Below the pieces are notes generated by a model, which worked only from the letters and a program-made list of their open reading frames with translations, searched no databases and was not told the origin of the DNA. A DNA stretch of 64,000 nucleotides from Burkholderiaceae bacterium (GTDB lineage: Bacteria; Pseudomonadota; Gammaproteobacteria; Burkholderiales; Burkholderiaceae_C), in the NCBI GenBank assembly GCA_004299095.1, contig SCQQ01000094.1, positions 30,461 through 94,460 of the forward strand. The letters are read 5' to 3'. Both the position numbers and the translations under genes were made by a program. Of this stretch, positions 9,221 through 18,947 are shown piece after piece; the stretch's first letter is position 1, and each line of letters begins with the position of its first letter.

Positions 9221-10675
9221 TCAGCCCACGGCGCCTTCGAGCGACACCGCCAGAAGCGACTTGGCTTCCAGCGCAAACTCCATCGGCAGCTCTTCCAGCA
9301 CCGTCTGGCAGAAGCCGCCCACGATCAGCGACGTGGCCTCTTCCGGCTTGATGCCGCGCTGCTGGCAATAGAACATGCGCTCTTCGGAGATCTTGGTGGT
9401 GGTGGCTTCGTGCTCCAGCACCGCGTCGTTGCGCGCCGTGTCGAGGTACGGGAACGTATGCGCGCCGCATTGCGTGCCGATCAGCAGCGAATCACACTGC
9501 GTGTGGTTGCGCGCGTGCGCTGCCGTTGGCGTGACGCGCACCAAGCCGCGATAGCTGTTGTGCGAGCGCCCGGCGCTGATGCCCTTGGAGACGATGCGGC
9601 TGGTGGTGTTCTTGCCCATGTGGATCATCTTCGTGCCGGTATCGGCCTGCTGGAAGTGATTGGTTACGGCCACCGAGTAGAACTCGCCGTTGGAATCGTC
9701 CCCGCGCAGCACCACGCTCGGGTATTTCCAGGTAATGGCAGCACCGGTCTCCACTTGCGTCCAGGCGATGTGCGAGCGCTTGCCCGCGCACAGCCCGCGC
9801 TTGGTCACGAAGTTGTAGATACCGCCCTTGCCGTTTTCGTCGCCGGGGTACCAGTTCTGGACCGTGGAGTATTTGATGTAGGCGTCGTCGTGCGCGTACA
9901 GCTCGACCACGGCGGCGTGCAACTGGTTGGCGTCGCGCTTGGGCGCCGTGCAGCCTTCGAGGTAGCTGACTTCAGAGCCGGCCTCGGCAATGATCAGCGT
10001 GCGCTCGAACTGGCCGGTGTTGGGCGCGTTGATGCGGAAGTATGAGGAAAGCTCCATCGGGCATCTCACGCCCTTGGGCACGAACACGAACGAGCCGTCG
10101 GAAAACACCGCCGAATTGAGCGTGGCGTAGAAATTGTCGTTGATCGGCACGACCGTGCCCAGATACTGTTCGATCAGCTCCGGGTGGTGCTCGACCGCAT
10201 AGCCAAACGACGCAAAGATCACGCCGACGTCGGCTAACTGTTTGCGGAACGTCGTGCCGACCGACACCGAATCGAACACCGCATCCACCGCCACGCCGGC
10301 GAGCGCCGCGCGCTCGTGCAGCGGGATGCCCAGCTTCTCGTACGTCTCCAGCAGCTTGGGATCGACCTGATCCATGCTCTTGGGTTCTTCTTTAGTTGAC
10401 TTCGGCGCTGAGTAATACGAAATGGCCTGAAAATCGATCGGGTCGATGCGCAACCGGGCCCAGTTGGGCTTGGGCATCTTCTTCCAATGCGCCAGCGCAT
10501 CCAGGCGTCGTTTGGTCAGGAACTCAGGCTCCTTTTTGCGGCGCGAAATTTCGCGAACGACATCCTCATTCAAGCCAGGAGGCAAAGATTCGGACTCAAT
10601 GTCGGTGACGAACCCCGGTTCGTATTTTTTCTCGAGTGCCTTGACGACGGATGCGTCCTGTTCAGCAAGGGCCAT
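9221..10675 (-). CDS. sufB: Fe-S cluster assembly scaffold SufB
   Basis: A 484-residue SufB, normal length, the main cluster-building subunit of SufBC2D. The beta-helix core contains [19 protein letters not shown], where the essential cysteine lies, and the acidic [11 protein letters not shown] region. It is the first gene of the operon read leftward; a promoter must lie in 10676-10940, but I could not identify a clear one. No IscR/SufR-type regulator gene precedes it. Confidence 0.96.
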   Translation of the reverse strand: MALAEQDASVVKALEKKYEPGFVTDIESESLPPGLNEDVVREISRRKKEPEFLTKRRLDALAHWKKMPKPNWARLRIDPIDFQAISYYSAPKSTKEEPKSMDQVDPKLLETYEKLGIPLHERAALAGVAVDAVFDSVSVGTTFRKQLADVGVIFASFGYAVEHHPELIEQYLGTVVPINDNFYATLNSAVFSDGSFVFVPKGVRCPMELSSYFRINAPNTGQFERTLIIAEAGSEVSYLEGCTAPKRDANQLHAAVVELYAHDDAYIKYSTVQNWYPGDENGKGGIYNFVTKRGLCAGKRSHIAWTQVETGAAITWKYPSVVLRGDDSNGEFYSVAVTNHFQQADTGTKMIHMGKNTTSRIVSKGISAGRSHNSYRGLVRVTPTAAHARNHTQCDSLLIGTQCGAHTFPYLDTARNDAVLEHEATTTKISEERMFYCQQRGIKPEEATSLIVGGFCQTVLEELPMEFALEAKSLLAVSLEGAVG

Positions 10676-10891
10676 GACTCATCTCCAAACTTCGTGAGCA
10701 GCAGCGGCTGACGGATATCAGCAGCCATATGCGAAGGTACCGCAGATTGCGACTCCGCAACGGCGCCATGGTCAAAAACGGCGCCGCGGCGGGGCGTTTT
10801 CGCGCGTGGAATCAGGCGTAATTTTCCGCGAAAACCAGAAACGCACCGCGGACGCGCTACCGCCAGCGGCGGGCAAGCCTATAACGCGTGT

Positions 10892-10912
10892 GCGACAACC
10901 TTTGATTGTCGC
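10892..10912. promoter_or_regulatory. Perfect 7-bp inverted repeat upstream of dinB
   Basis: Arms GCGACAA and TTGTCGC are separated by seven bases, 30 bp before the dinB ATG. A possible -10 box TATAAC at 10880-10885 puts the site at the likely transcription start, where a dimeric repressor could bind. It does not match the CTGT-N8-ACAG LexA consensus. Confidence 0.5.
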
Positions 10913-10942
10913 TCCTCAGCGGGCCAGCCGACGGACGTTTTC

Positions 10943-12226
10943 ATGATCGATGCCCCACTCCCGCGGCGCGTTGCGCATTTGGACATGGATGCGTTCTACG
11001 CGTCGGTCGAAAGCCTGCGCTACCCGCAGCTCAAGGGGCTGCCCATGGTGATCGGTGCCGGCTGGGGCTTGCTGGAAACCCACTTGCAGCGCTTGCGCAG
11101 CGAACGGCCCGAGCGCGCCTGGACGGAAGCCGATCGAGCCCACATTCCGCTCGACTACTTCCCGCGCCTGGCGGACTACGCGGGCCGCGGCGTGATCACC
11201 ACGGCCACCTATGCCGCACGCAAATTCGGCGTGGGCTCGGCCATGGGACTGATGAAAGCCGCGCGCCTGTGTCCGCAGGCCATTCTGCTGCCGGCGGATT
11301 TCAAGGAATACCGGCGTTACTCGCACGCCTTCAAGCGCGTGATCCTCGGCATGGCGCCGGTGATGGAAGATCGCGGCGTCGACGAGGTCTACATCGACTT
11401 CACCCACGTGCCGGCGGGTCAGCAACAGGGGGGCGCAGTCCTGGCGCGGCGCCTGCAAAAAGGCATTCTTGACGCAACAGGCCTCACCTGCTCCATCGGC
11501 GTCGCGCCCAACAAGCTGATTGCCAAGATGGCGAGCGAGTTCAACAAGCCCGGCGGCATCAGCATCGTGCGCGAGAGCGACCTGCAGCCCCGCATCTGGC
11601 CGCTCCCCTGTCGCAAGATCAACGGCATCGGCCCGAAAACCGACGCGCGGCTGCAGGAACACGGCATCCGCACCATCGGCGAACTGGCCGCGTGCGATGG
11701 CGCATGGTTGATCGAACACTTTGGCCCGGCTCACGGCACTTGGCTGCACGAGGCCGCATGGGGATTGGACGAGCGGCCGGTCATCACGCACAGCGAGCCG
11801 GTCAGCATGAGTCGCGAAACCACGTTCGAGCGCGATCTGCACGCCGTCGCGGACCGCGCGGAACTCGGCGCGGCCTTCACCGAACTGGCCGAGCAAGTGG
11901 CAGGTGACCTGCAATCCGGCGGCTACGTGGGCCGCACCATCGGCATCAAGCTGCGCTACGCCGATTTCAGGATCGTCACGCGCGTGCAAACGATAGCGCA
12001 CTTCGTCAACGACGCCCACACCATTCGTCAAGTCGCGGGGCAATGCCTGAGACGCGTCGATTTATCGCGCCGGCTGCGCCTCTTGGGCGTGCGGGTCGGC
12101 TCGCTCGTCCATGCAGATGACGTTGCGGCCTTTGACCCGAAGCCGCCGCAGAACGAAAGCCTGGCGCTTTTTCCCGACGCGGAAGAAAGCCCCGGTCGCG
12201 ATCCTCAGTCCACCAGCGCCGAGTAG
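10943..12226 (+). CDS. dinB: DNA polymerase IV (Y-family)
   Basis: A 427-residue translesion polymerase. The Y-family catalytic acidic residues are in HLDMDAFYASVE (palm) and RGVDEVYIDF; the steric region SIGVAPNKLIAKMAS and the thumb HhH GIGPKTDARL follow. Between VIGAG and RGVITTATY is an extra segment of about 35 residues compared with E. coli DinB, an insertion common in Burkholderiales DinB. No canonical beta-clamp peptide is obvious, although ESLALFPD near the C-terminus could serve. Its last 22 bp overlap the convergent serine hydrolase gene. Confidence 0.93.
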   Translation: MIDAPLPRRVAHLDMDAFYASVESLRYPQLKGLPMVIGAGWGLLETHLQRLRSERPERAWTEADRAHIPLDYFPRLADYAGRGVITTATYAARKFGVGSAMGLMKAARLCPQAILLPADFKEYRRYSHAFKRVILGMAPVMEDRGVDEVYIDFTHVPAGQQQGGAVLARRLQKGILDATGLTCSIGVAPNKLIAKMASEFNKPGGISIVRESDLQPRIWPLPCRKINGIGPKTDARLQEHGIRTIGELAACDGAWLIEHFGPAHGTWLHEAAWGLDERPVITHSEPVSMSRETTFERDLHAVADRAELGAAFTELAEQVAGDLQSGGYVGRTIGIKLRYADFRIVTRVQTIAHFVNDAHTIRQVAGQCLRRVDLSRRLRLLGVRVGSLVHADDVAAFDPKPPQNESLALFPDAEESPGRDPQSTSAE

Positions 12227-13410
12227 ACCAGTTGTCGCAGTTGCGTGCGCAGCGGGTAGGTGCTGGATGGCAGCAATTGCGTCATGAACGTGGCGGTGAT
12301 GCCCTCCAGGGGATCCACCCAGAACGCCGTGCTGGCCGCGCCGCCCCAGTTGTATTCGCCTCTGGAGCCCAGCGTGCGCGCCGCCATCGGGTCCTGCATG
12401 ACGGCGAAGCCGAGCCCGAACCCTTGCCCGTCGAAGCGCACCTCGGCAAACAGCGGAATGCCGAAAGTCTGCAAATCCTGCCCGCCGGGCAACGAATTGG
12501 TCGCCATGTAGCGCACCGTTCGGCTGCCCAGGATGCGCGTGCCGTCGATCTCGCCCTCACCCAGCAGCATGCTGATGAAACGCTGGTAATCGGCCGTGGT
12601 GGACAGCAGGCCGCCGCCCCCCGAGAGGAACGTGACCTTGCCGCGCGCCGCATTGCCGAACTCGTCGTTGCGCGTGGCCTTGCCCTTGGCATTGGGGATG
12701 TAGAGCGCGCCGAGACGTTTCCCCAGCGTACCGCGCACGGTGAACGAGGTGTCTTTCATGCCGAGCGGATCGAAAATCCGCTCCTGCATGAATTTGTCCA
12801 GCGTTTGCCCCGAAACCACTTCGACCAAGCGGCCGAGCACGTCGGTCGAAACGGAGTAGTTCCAGCGCGTTCCGGGATCGAAGCGCAGCGGCAGCCGCGC
12901 CCAGTCGGTCACGCATTGCGCCAGCGTGTGGCCCTTGGGCGCGCCCCATTCATAGCCGGCATTGCGGTACATCTCGTCCTGCACGTGGATGTGGTGGAAG
13001 CCGTACGTCAGCCCCGACGTGTGGTTCAGCAAATTCACGATGCGGATCGGCTCGGTGGCCGGCCGCAGCATCGGCTTGATCGCCGTGCCGCCGGTGATCA
13101 CGCGCATGTTGGCGAATTCGGGCATGAATTTGGCCACCGGATCGGTCAGCTCGAAACGCCCTTCCTCGAACAGGATCATGGCCGCGATCGACGTGATCGG
13201 CTTGGTCATCGAATAAATGCGAAACACCGTGTCGTCTTCGATCGGCAGCTTCTTCTCGATATCGCGAAAGCCGTAGTTCTCGTGGTAGACCGCCTCGCCG
13301 TGGCGATTGATCTGCACCTGCCACCCCGGCAGGCGACCATCGTCCACGTAAGCGGCAAAGTGGCGCTTGATGTTTTTCAGGCGCGCGGCGTCAAACCCTT
13401 GTTTCGGCAT
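12205..13410 (-). CDS. Serine hydrolase, beta-lactamase class C / esterase family
   Basis: A 401-residue penicillin-binding-protein-like hydrolase. The nucleophile SMTK is in RIYSMTKPITS near residue 70, the YxN motif is WNYSVSTD, and a third-motif region is GEYNWGGAAST. There is no signal peptide, so it is likely cytoplasmic and more like EstB-type esterases than a true AmpC beta-lactamase. Start MPKQGFDAAR at 13410 has AAGGAGAT upstream. Substrate unknown. The 3' end overlaps the dinB end by 22 bp. Confidence 0.85.
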   Translation of the reverse strand: MPKQGFDAARLKNIKRHFAAYVDDGRLPGWQVQINRHGEAVYHENYGFRDIEKKLPIEDDTVFRIYSMTKPITSIAAMILFEEGRFELTDPVAKFMPEFANMRVITGGTAIKPMLRPATEPIRIVNLLNHTSGLTYGFHHIHVQDEMYRNAGYEWGAPKGHTLAQCVTDWARLPLRFDPGTRWNYSVSTDVLGRLVEVVSGQTLDKFMQERIFDPLGMKDTSFTVRGTLGKRLGALYIPNAKGKATRNDEFGNAARGKVTFLSGGGGLLSTTADYQRFISMLLGEGEIDGTRILGSRTVRYMATNSLPGGQDLQTFGIPLFAEVRFDGQGFGLGFAVMQDPMAARTLGSRGEYNWGGAASTAFWVDPLEGITATFMTQLLPSSTYPLRTQLRQLVYSALVD

Positions 13411-13598
13411 GCGAATCTCCTTCGAAGAAAGTGGGTGGCTACTGCAAAGAATAATAGCCCACGCCCTGCGCCGCTCTGAGCAATCCAGCGCGGTCTGCGC
13501 GGCCACGCAAGCCAGCGCCTGCAAGTAGTACCTTCAATCGTCGGAAGACGTCGGTCACACGCGGCGCGGCAACGCCGCAACGCCGCTCCGCAGCCGCG

Positions 13599-14462
13599 TC
13601 ACCCAGCGACCGGCCGCTCCGCCTGGGCGACTCGCGACCACACCGCGAGCGCCTGCGCAGTGGGCCGAACGTCGTGCGCGCGCACGATGCGCGCGCCGCG
13701 CCCCACAGACATCAAAGCCGCCGCCACGCTGCCCGCCACACGCTCGGCGGGCGCCGGTGGTTTGGCGCCCCTCTTCTGCAATGCCGCGCCGATCGACGAT
13801 TTGCGCGACCAGCCCACCAACAGAGGGTAGCCCAGCGTCAACAACTCCTGCTGCCGCGCCAGCAGGGCAAAGTTCTGCTCCACGGTCTTGCCAAAACCAA
13901 TGCCGGGATCGAGAACGATCCTGTCCTTCTGCACGCCGTCCGCCACCAATCGATCCGCCGCGTCCGCCAGAAAACGCCGCACCTGCGGGACCGCATCGCC
14001 TTGCATGGGCGCAACCTGCATGGTTTTCGGCTCGCCATGCATGTGCATCAGGCAGACGCCGCACCGACCATGGCGCGCGACCGTTTCCGCAGCGCTTTCG
14101 CGCCGCAGCGCCCAAACGTCGTTGATGATGTCGGCCCCCGCGTCAAGCACAGCCTGCATGACTTGCGGCTTGTTGGTGTCGATCGATACCGGCACGCCCA
14201 GCGTGACTGCCGCGCGCAGCACCGGCAGCACGCGCGCGAGTTCCTCCGCCAGCGGCACGGGCGGGCTGCCCGGGCGTGTGGATTCGCCGCCGATATCGAG
14301 AATGTCCGCGCCGTCCTCCAGCAATTCCTCGCAATGACGGATGGCGGCTTTGGCATTCAGGAACGCGCCGCCGTCGGAAAACGAATCCGGCGTGACGTTG
14401 ACGATGCCCATGATGCGAGGCCGCGTGAGATCAATGGCGAACCGGGTTGTTTTCCAGATCAT
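13599..14462 (-). CDS. folP: Dihydropteroate synthase
   Basis: A 287-residue TIM-barrel enzyme joining p-aminobenzoate to pterin diphosphate in folate synthesis; the target of sulfonamides. Signatures present are GIVNVTPDSFSDGG, IDIGGESTRPG, SIDTNKP, DPGIGFGKT and GWSRKS. I start at the ATG at 14462; a frame-open ATG 30 bases earlier would lie in the ftsH terminator. It sits downstream of ftsH, the usual order, but glmM, which normally follows in related genomes, is replaced here by the serine hydrolase. Confidence 0.95.
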   Translation of the reverse strand: MIWKTTRFAIDLTRPRIMGIVNVTPDSFSDGGAFLNAKAAIRHCEELLEDGADILDIGGESTRPGSPPVPLAEELARVLPVLRAAVTLGVPVSIDTNKPQVMQAVLDAGADIINDVWALRRESAAETVARHGRCGVCLMHMHGEPKTMQVAPMQGDAVPQVRRFLADAADRLVADGVQKDRIVLDPGIGFGKTVEQNFALLARQQELLTLGYPLLVGWSRKSSIGAALQKRGAKPPAPAERVAGSVAAALMSVGRGARIVRAHDVRPTAQALAVWSRVAQAERPVAG

Positions 14463-14477
14463 GAGGAAACCTGCCAA

Positions 14478-14502
14478 CAAAAACGGGGCCAAAGCCCCGT
14501 TT
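14478..14502 (-). terminator. Rho-independent terminator after ftsH
   Basis: On the minus strand the stem AAACGGGGC/GCCCCGTTT with a four-base loop is followed by TTTTTGTTGG. It lies 18 bp past the ftsH stop and immediately before folP, so folP may depend on read-through or its own start. Confidence 0.85.
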
Positions 14503-14519
14503 CAGGTGCATGACCACAA

Positions 14520-16439
14520 TCAGGCCGCCGTCGTCGCCGGCTCGGCCGGTTTGACCGCGGCCGGCGTGCCGCCGCTGCCCCCGCCCGACGGCGGCGTGCG
14601 CGGCGTCCAGTCCTTGGGCGGGCGCGGATCGCGGCCGGCCATGATGTCTTCGAGCTGCTCGCTTTCGATGGTTTCCCATTCGAGCAGCGCCTTGGCCATG
14701 GCGTGCATCTTGTCCTTGTTGCTCTCGATCAACTGGCGCGCCAGCGCGTACTGCTCATCAATGATGCGGCGCACTTCCGAATCGACCTGCTGCATGGTCT
14801 TCTCAGAGATGTTGGTGGTCTTGGTGACGCTGCGGCCCAGGAACACTTCGCCCTCGTTCTCGGCATAGACCATCGGCCCCATGGCCTCGCTCATGCCGTA
14901 CTTCATGACCATGTCACGCGCCATTTGCGTCGCCCGCTCGAAGTCGTTGGAAGCGCCCGTGGTCACGTGATTCATGAACACTTCTTCCGCCACGCGCCCG
15001 CCGCACATCATGCTGATTTGCTGCAGCATGTATTCCTTGTCGTAGCTGTAGCGATCGGATTCGGGCAGACTCATGGTGACGCCCAAAGCACGCCCGCGCG
15101 GGATGATGGTGACCTTGTGCACCGGATCGCACTTCGGCAACAGCTTGCCGAGGAGCGCGTGACCCGATTCGTGGTAGGCCGTATTGCGGCGCTCCTCCTC
15201 GGCCATGACCATGCTCTTGCGCTCGGGGCCCATGAAGATCTTGTCCTTGGCTTTCTCGAAGTCCTGCATTTCGACCACGCGCGCGTTGCGCCGCGCGGCC
15301 ATCAGCGCTGCTTCGTTGCACAAGTTCGCCAAATCGGCACCGCTCATGCCCGGCGTGCCGCGCGCAATCACCGACGCACTGATGTCTTGCCCGATGGCAA
15401 TCTTGCGCATGTGTACGTTCAGGATCTGCTCGCGGCCGCGTATGTCGGGCAGCGTGACGTACACCTGACGGTCGAAGCGGCCGGGGCGCAACAGCGCGGC
15501 ATCCAAGATGTCGGGCCGATTGGTGGCGGCCACCACGATCACACCCAGGTTGGTCTCGAAACCATCCATCTCGACCAGCATCTGGTTCAGCGTCTGCTCA
15601 CGCTCGTCGTTGCCGCCGCCCAGGCCCGCGCCGCGCTGGCGACCGACCGCGTCGATTTCATCGACGAAAATGATGCAAGGCGCGTTCTTCTTGGCGTTTT
15701 CGAACATGTCGCGCACGCGTGCCGCGCCCACGCCGACGAACATTTCAACGAAATCGGAGCCGGAAATGCTGAAGAATGGCACCTTGGCTTCGCCTGCGAT
15801 GGACTTGGCGAGCAGCGTTTTGCCGGTGCCGGGGGGGCCCACGAGGAGCAAACCGCGCGGAATGCGCCCGCCCAGCTTCTGGTATTTCTGCGGGTCTTTG
15901 AGGAACTCGACCACTTCCGAGACCTCTTCCTTCGCCTCGTCGCAGCCGGCCACATCCGCAAAAGTAACGGTGTTGCTGTTTTCGTCTAGCATGCGCGCCT
16001 TGCTCTTGCCGAAGCTGAAGGCACCGCCCTTGCCGCCGCCCTGCATCTGCCGCATGAAATAAATCCACACGCCGATCAGCAACAGCATCGGACCCCAACT
16101 GACCAGCAGCGTCATCAGGAGCGAGCCTTCCTCGCGCGGCTTGACGTTGAACTGGACGTTGTGGTTGATCAGATCGCCGATCAGGCCGCGATCCATGTAG
16201 GTACCCTGCGAGTCAACGCGGCGCCCATCGTTCAGCGTTGCGACGATGTTCACGCCGTTTTGCCCGTCTTGCAACGTCACCGACTTGACGCGATTGGTGC
16301 GCACCGCATCCAGAAACTGCGAGTACTCCATCGAGTTCGCAGTCGCCATGCGACCACCGTCAAACTGCTTGAAGACGGTGAACAGCACCATGGCGATCAC
16401 CATCCAGACGGCAATTTTCGGGAACCACTGATTATTCAA
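14520..16439 (-). CDS. ftsH: ATP-dependent zinc metalloprotease FtsH
   Basis: A 639-residue membrane AAA+ protease degrading misfolded membrane proteins and regulators. Transmembrane segments lie at about 8-24 and 106-129 around a periplasmic domain. Walker A GPPGTGKT is at 201-208, the pore motif follows (EMFVGVG), and the zinc site HESGH is at 423-427. The C-terminal tail is Pro/Gly/Ala-rich. It is transcribed after rlmE with a 189-bp gap that may hold its own promoter. Confidence 0.98.
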   Translation of the reverse strand: MNNQWFPKIAVWMVIAMVLFTVFKQFDGGRMATANSMEYSQFLDAVRTNRVKSVTLQDGQNGVNIVATLNDGRRVDSQGTYMDRGLIGDLINHNVQFNVKPREEGSLLMTLLVSWGPMLLLIGVWIYFMRQMQGGGKGGAFSFGKSKARMLDENSNTVTFADVAGCDEAKEEVSEVVEFLKDPQKYQKLGGRIPRGLLLVGPPGTGKTLLAKSIAGEAKVPFFSISGSDFVEMFVGVGAARVRDMFENAKKNAPCIIFVDEIDAVGRQRGAGLGGGNDEREQTLNQMLVEMDGFETNLGVIVVAATNRPDILDAALLRPGRFDRQVYVTLPDIRGREQILNVHMRKIAIGQDISASVIARGTPGMSGADLANLCNEAALMAARRNARVVEMQDFEKAKDKIFMGPERKSMVMAEEERRNTAYHESGHALLGKLLPKCDPVHKVTIIPRGRALGVTMSLPESDRYSYDKEYMLQQISMMCGGRVAEEVFMNHVTTGASNDFERATQMARDMVMKYGMSEAMGPMVYAENEGEVFLGRSVTKTTNISEKTMQQVDSEVRRIIDEQYALARQLIESNKDKMHAMAKALLEWETIESEQLEDIMAGRDPRPPKDWTPRTPPSGGGSGGTPAAVKPAEPATTAA

Positions 16440-16628
16440 AGCTTTCTGCTCCAGTCAGGAAATCAGCCACCAATGCGCCGCTTCCATTGTAGGCACTGCG
16501 TCCACGTTGCCGTGTCGCAACGAAAATCACCGTGCCCCGTGCCGGCCTACTGCCGCAGTCCGCCGCACGCCACGCATTCGACGATGGAAACGCGCGCTGA
16601 TCAGTACGAACTATGGGGGTGGCGACAG

Positions 16629-17282
16629 CTATTTCAATCCGCGCCCGAGCAGGAAGGTTTCCGCCGAATGGCTGCGCGACGCCTTGGGTTTGATCGGTTT
16701 GACCACCCGGAAACGGCTTTTGAACAACTGCACGAGCTGGCTGTAGCCGCTGCCATGGAACAGCTTGACCAGCAGCGCGCCGTCGGGCTTCAAATGGTGC
16801 AACGCGAAATCAAACGCCAGTTCCACCAGATTGCTGACGCGCGCCGCGTCGCTGGACGCAATGCCCGACAAATTGGGCGCCATGTCCGAGACGACCAAGT
16901 CCAGGCGCTCTCCACCCAGCGTGGCTTCCAGCTGCGCCAGCACGTCGGGTTCACGGAAATCACCCTGAAAGAAGTGCACGCCCTCGATCGCCTCCATCGG
17001 CAGCAGGTCCAGCGCCACGATGCTGCCATGCAAAGCACCTGCCGCCGCGCCCGCCGGGGACAGGCGGTGTCGCAGGTACTGGCTCCAAGCCCCGGGAGTG
17101 GAACCCAGATCGACGATGCGATCACCCGGCTTGATCAGGTGGAACTCTTCGTCGATTTCCTTCAGCTTGTACGCCGCGCGCGCCCGATAACCCTCTTTCT
17201 GCGCCAGCTTGACGTAGGGGTCGTTGACGTGGTCGTTGAGCCACGCCTTGTTGACCTTCTTGCTTTTGGTTCGGACCTTCAT
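16629..17282 (-). CDS. rlmE: 23S rRNA 2'-O-ribose methyltransferase RlmE (FtsJ)
   Basis: A 217-residue SAM-dependent methyltransferase that modifies U2552 of 23S rRNA. SAM motif I is [23 protein letters not shown] and [10 protein letters not shown] carry the catalytic D and K of the K-D-K-E set. It is divergent from yhbY with only 20 bp between starts, so the promoters must overlap the two 5' ends. Confidence 0.95.
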   Translation of the reverse strand: MKVRTKSKKVNKAWLNDHVNDPYVKLAQKEGYRARAAYKLKEIDEEFHLIKPGDRIVDLGSTPGAWSQYLRHRLSPAGAAAGALHGSIVALDLLPMEAIEGVHFFQGDFREPDVLAQLEATLGGERLDLVVSDMAPNLSGIASSDAARVSNLVELAFDFALHHLKPDGALLVKLFHGSGYSQLVQLFKSRFRVVKPIKPKASRSHSAETFLLGRGLK

Positions 17283-17302
17283 GGGCCCGCGATAATACGG
17301 CC

Positions 17303-17773
17303 ATGGCGCAAATTCAACTCACTCCCGCAGAGCGCGCAGTGCATCGCGCCGAAGCGCATCACCTGGATCCGGTCGTGATGATTGGTCATGGCGGGCTGAC
17401 CGCCGCGGTGCGGAAGGAAGCCGACGCTGCGCTCAACGCCCATGGCCTCATCAAGATCCGCGTGCTGGAAGGCGACCACGGCGAGCGCGCCGCGCTGCTG
17501 CAGCAATTGACCAGCGAATTGAACGCCGCGCCGGTGCAGCACATCGGCAAGCTGCTGGTGTTGTGGCGCCCAATACCCGAGAAAGAACGCGTGCTGGATG
17601 AAGACCGCATGCCCGGCCCCAAGACCGTGAAGGTGCTGAAATACAGCTCGCGCGGCGGCCAGCGGCCGGAAGTGCGGCGCGTGCGCGTGCTGGGCAACGA
17701 GCGCATGACGACGGGCGGCATCTTGAAGAAAGCGCGCCGCACGCAAAAATCGATCAAAAAGACGCGGCAATAG
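17303..17773 (+). CDS. yhbY: Ribosome-associated RNA-binding protein YhbY (CRM domain)
   Basis: A 156-residue protein. The first 97 residues are a CRM (CRS1-YhbY) domain, with the conserved GHGGLTAAV loop in [13 protein letters not shown], which binds pre-50S particles. The remaining 60 residues are a basic extension rich in Lys and Arg ([15 protein letters not shown]) that E. coli YhbY lacks. It is divergent from rlmE, another 50S factor. Confidence 0.92.
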   Translation: MAQIQLTPAERAVHRAEAHHLDPVVMIGHGGLTAAVRKEADAALNAHGLIKIRVLEGDHGERAALLQQLTSELNAAPVQHIGKLLVLWRPIPEKERVLDEDRMPGPKTVKVLKYSSRGGQRPEVRRVRVLGNERMTTGGILKKARRTQKSIKKTRQ

Positions 17774-17787
17774 CCTGAATTGCCGCT

Positions 17788-18900
17788 GTGTCACCTGAAG
17801 TCATCATTACCAATCTGAAGAAACGCTACACCGGCGTGTCCGGCACGATCAGCGCGCTCATGCCGGTGCAGTCGCGCGAGCTGAACATCGGTTTCGTCGG
17901 CCGCATGCTGCCCGGCGCGGTTCAGGCGCAAGCCGAGCGGCCGGACCACTTCACTCGGCTCGGACTTTGGTCGGCCATCCGGACCAGCCGCAAGCGCCTG
18001 CCCGATGGCCGCCGGCGCATCTGGCACGTGCGGCGCAACCACGAAATGCTCTTGGGAATCCTGCTGCGCGACCTGTTCCGCTGCCCGATTCGCTTGGTGT
18101 TCACATCGGCCGCGCAACACACGCACACCTGGGGGCCAACCTGGCTGGTGAGCCGCATGGACGCCGTGATCGCGACCACGCCCAAAGCCGGATCGCTGGT
18201 CCCGAACACGCGCGCGGTCGTCCATCACGGCGCGGCACTGTCGCGTTTCACGCCGCCCGTCGACAAATCGACCGCCTGGGAAACCAGCAAGCTGCCGGGA
18301 CGATTCGGCATCGGCCTGTTCGGCCGCATTCGCCCGACCAAGGGCACCGACATCTTCGTCGATGCCATGCTCGAAGCGCTGCCCAAGTATCCCAATTTCA
18401 CCGCCATCATCACTGGCGATTGCCTGCCGCGCGACCGCGCATACAAGGCCAGGCTGGTCGCAAAGATCCAGGCCCACGGCCTGACCGACCGGATCATCTT
18501 TCTGGGCGATCTCAAGCCCGAGGAGATTCCGCATTGGTACCGGCGCGTGCTGATTGCGGTGGCGTCGCCGCGCTACGAACCGTTCGGCATCACGCCGCTG
18601 GAAGCCATGGCGTGCGGTTGTGCGGTCGTGGCAAGCGATACCGGCGCCTTCAGCATCATCGTGGAAGAAGGCGTCACCGGACATATCGTCCCGACTGGCG
18701 ACCCGGTGCGACTGGCCGAACAGGTCGAGGCGCTAATGCAGGACCCGGAACGCGCCCTCGAGATGGGACAGCTCGGGCGCAAGCGCGTGCTCGAGCACTT
18801 TTCCGTCGAAAAGGAAGCCGCGGGCATCCGCTCGGTGTACGAGAGTGTCTGGCAGAGCGATCAGCCGGCGCGCGCGCAAGCAGCAACTCCGCAGTCCTAG
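17788..18900 (+). CDS. Glycosyltransferase family 4 protein, LPS-core-like
   Basis: A 370-residue GT-B retaining glycosyltransferase. The C-terminal Rossmann half has GLFGRIRPTKGTDIFVDAM and the E-x7-E signature in YEPFGITPLEAMACG, both typical of GT4. The opening EVIITNLKKRYTGVSGT resembles lipopolysaccharide-core mannosyl/glucosyl transferases such as LpcC; donor and acceptor are not certain. The start is a GTG 14 bp after yhbY with no good Shine-Dalgarno. The gene interrupts the normal yhbY-DUF4149-greA neighbourhood. Confidence 0.8.
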   Translation: MSPEVIITNLKKRYTGVSGTISALMPVQSRELNIGFVGRMLPGAVQAQAERPDHFTRLGLWSAIRTSRKRLPDGRRRIWHVRRNHEMLLGILLRDLFRCPIRLVFTSAAQHTHTWGPTWLVSRMDAVIATTPKAGSLVPNTRAVVHHGAALSRFTPPVDKSTAWETSKLPGRFGIGLFGRIRPTKGTDIFVDAMLEALPKYPNFTAIITGDCLPRDRAYKARLVAKIQAHGLTDRIIFLGDLKPEEIPHWYRRVLIAVASPRYEPFGITPLEAMACGCAVVASDTGAFSIIVEEGVTGHIVPTGDPVRLAEQVEALMQDPERALEMGQLGRKRVLEHFSVEKEAAGIRSVYESVWQSDQPARAQAATPQS

Positions 18901-18947
18901 CATCGCCGCGTGGCGCCGCCCTTACGCAGAAGCGCGCGGGAGGAGAC

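Noticed and set aside
10676..10942. LexA (SOS) box upstream of dinB
   Set aside because: No CTGT-N8-ACAG match; only an unrelated inverted repeat is present.
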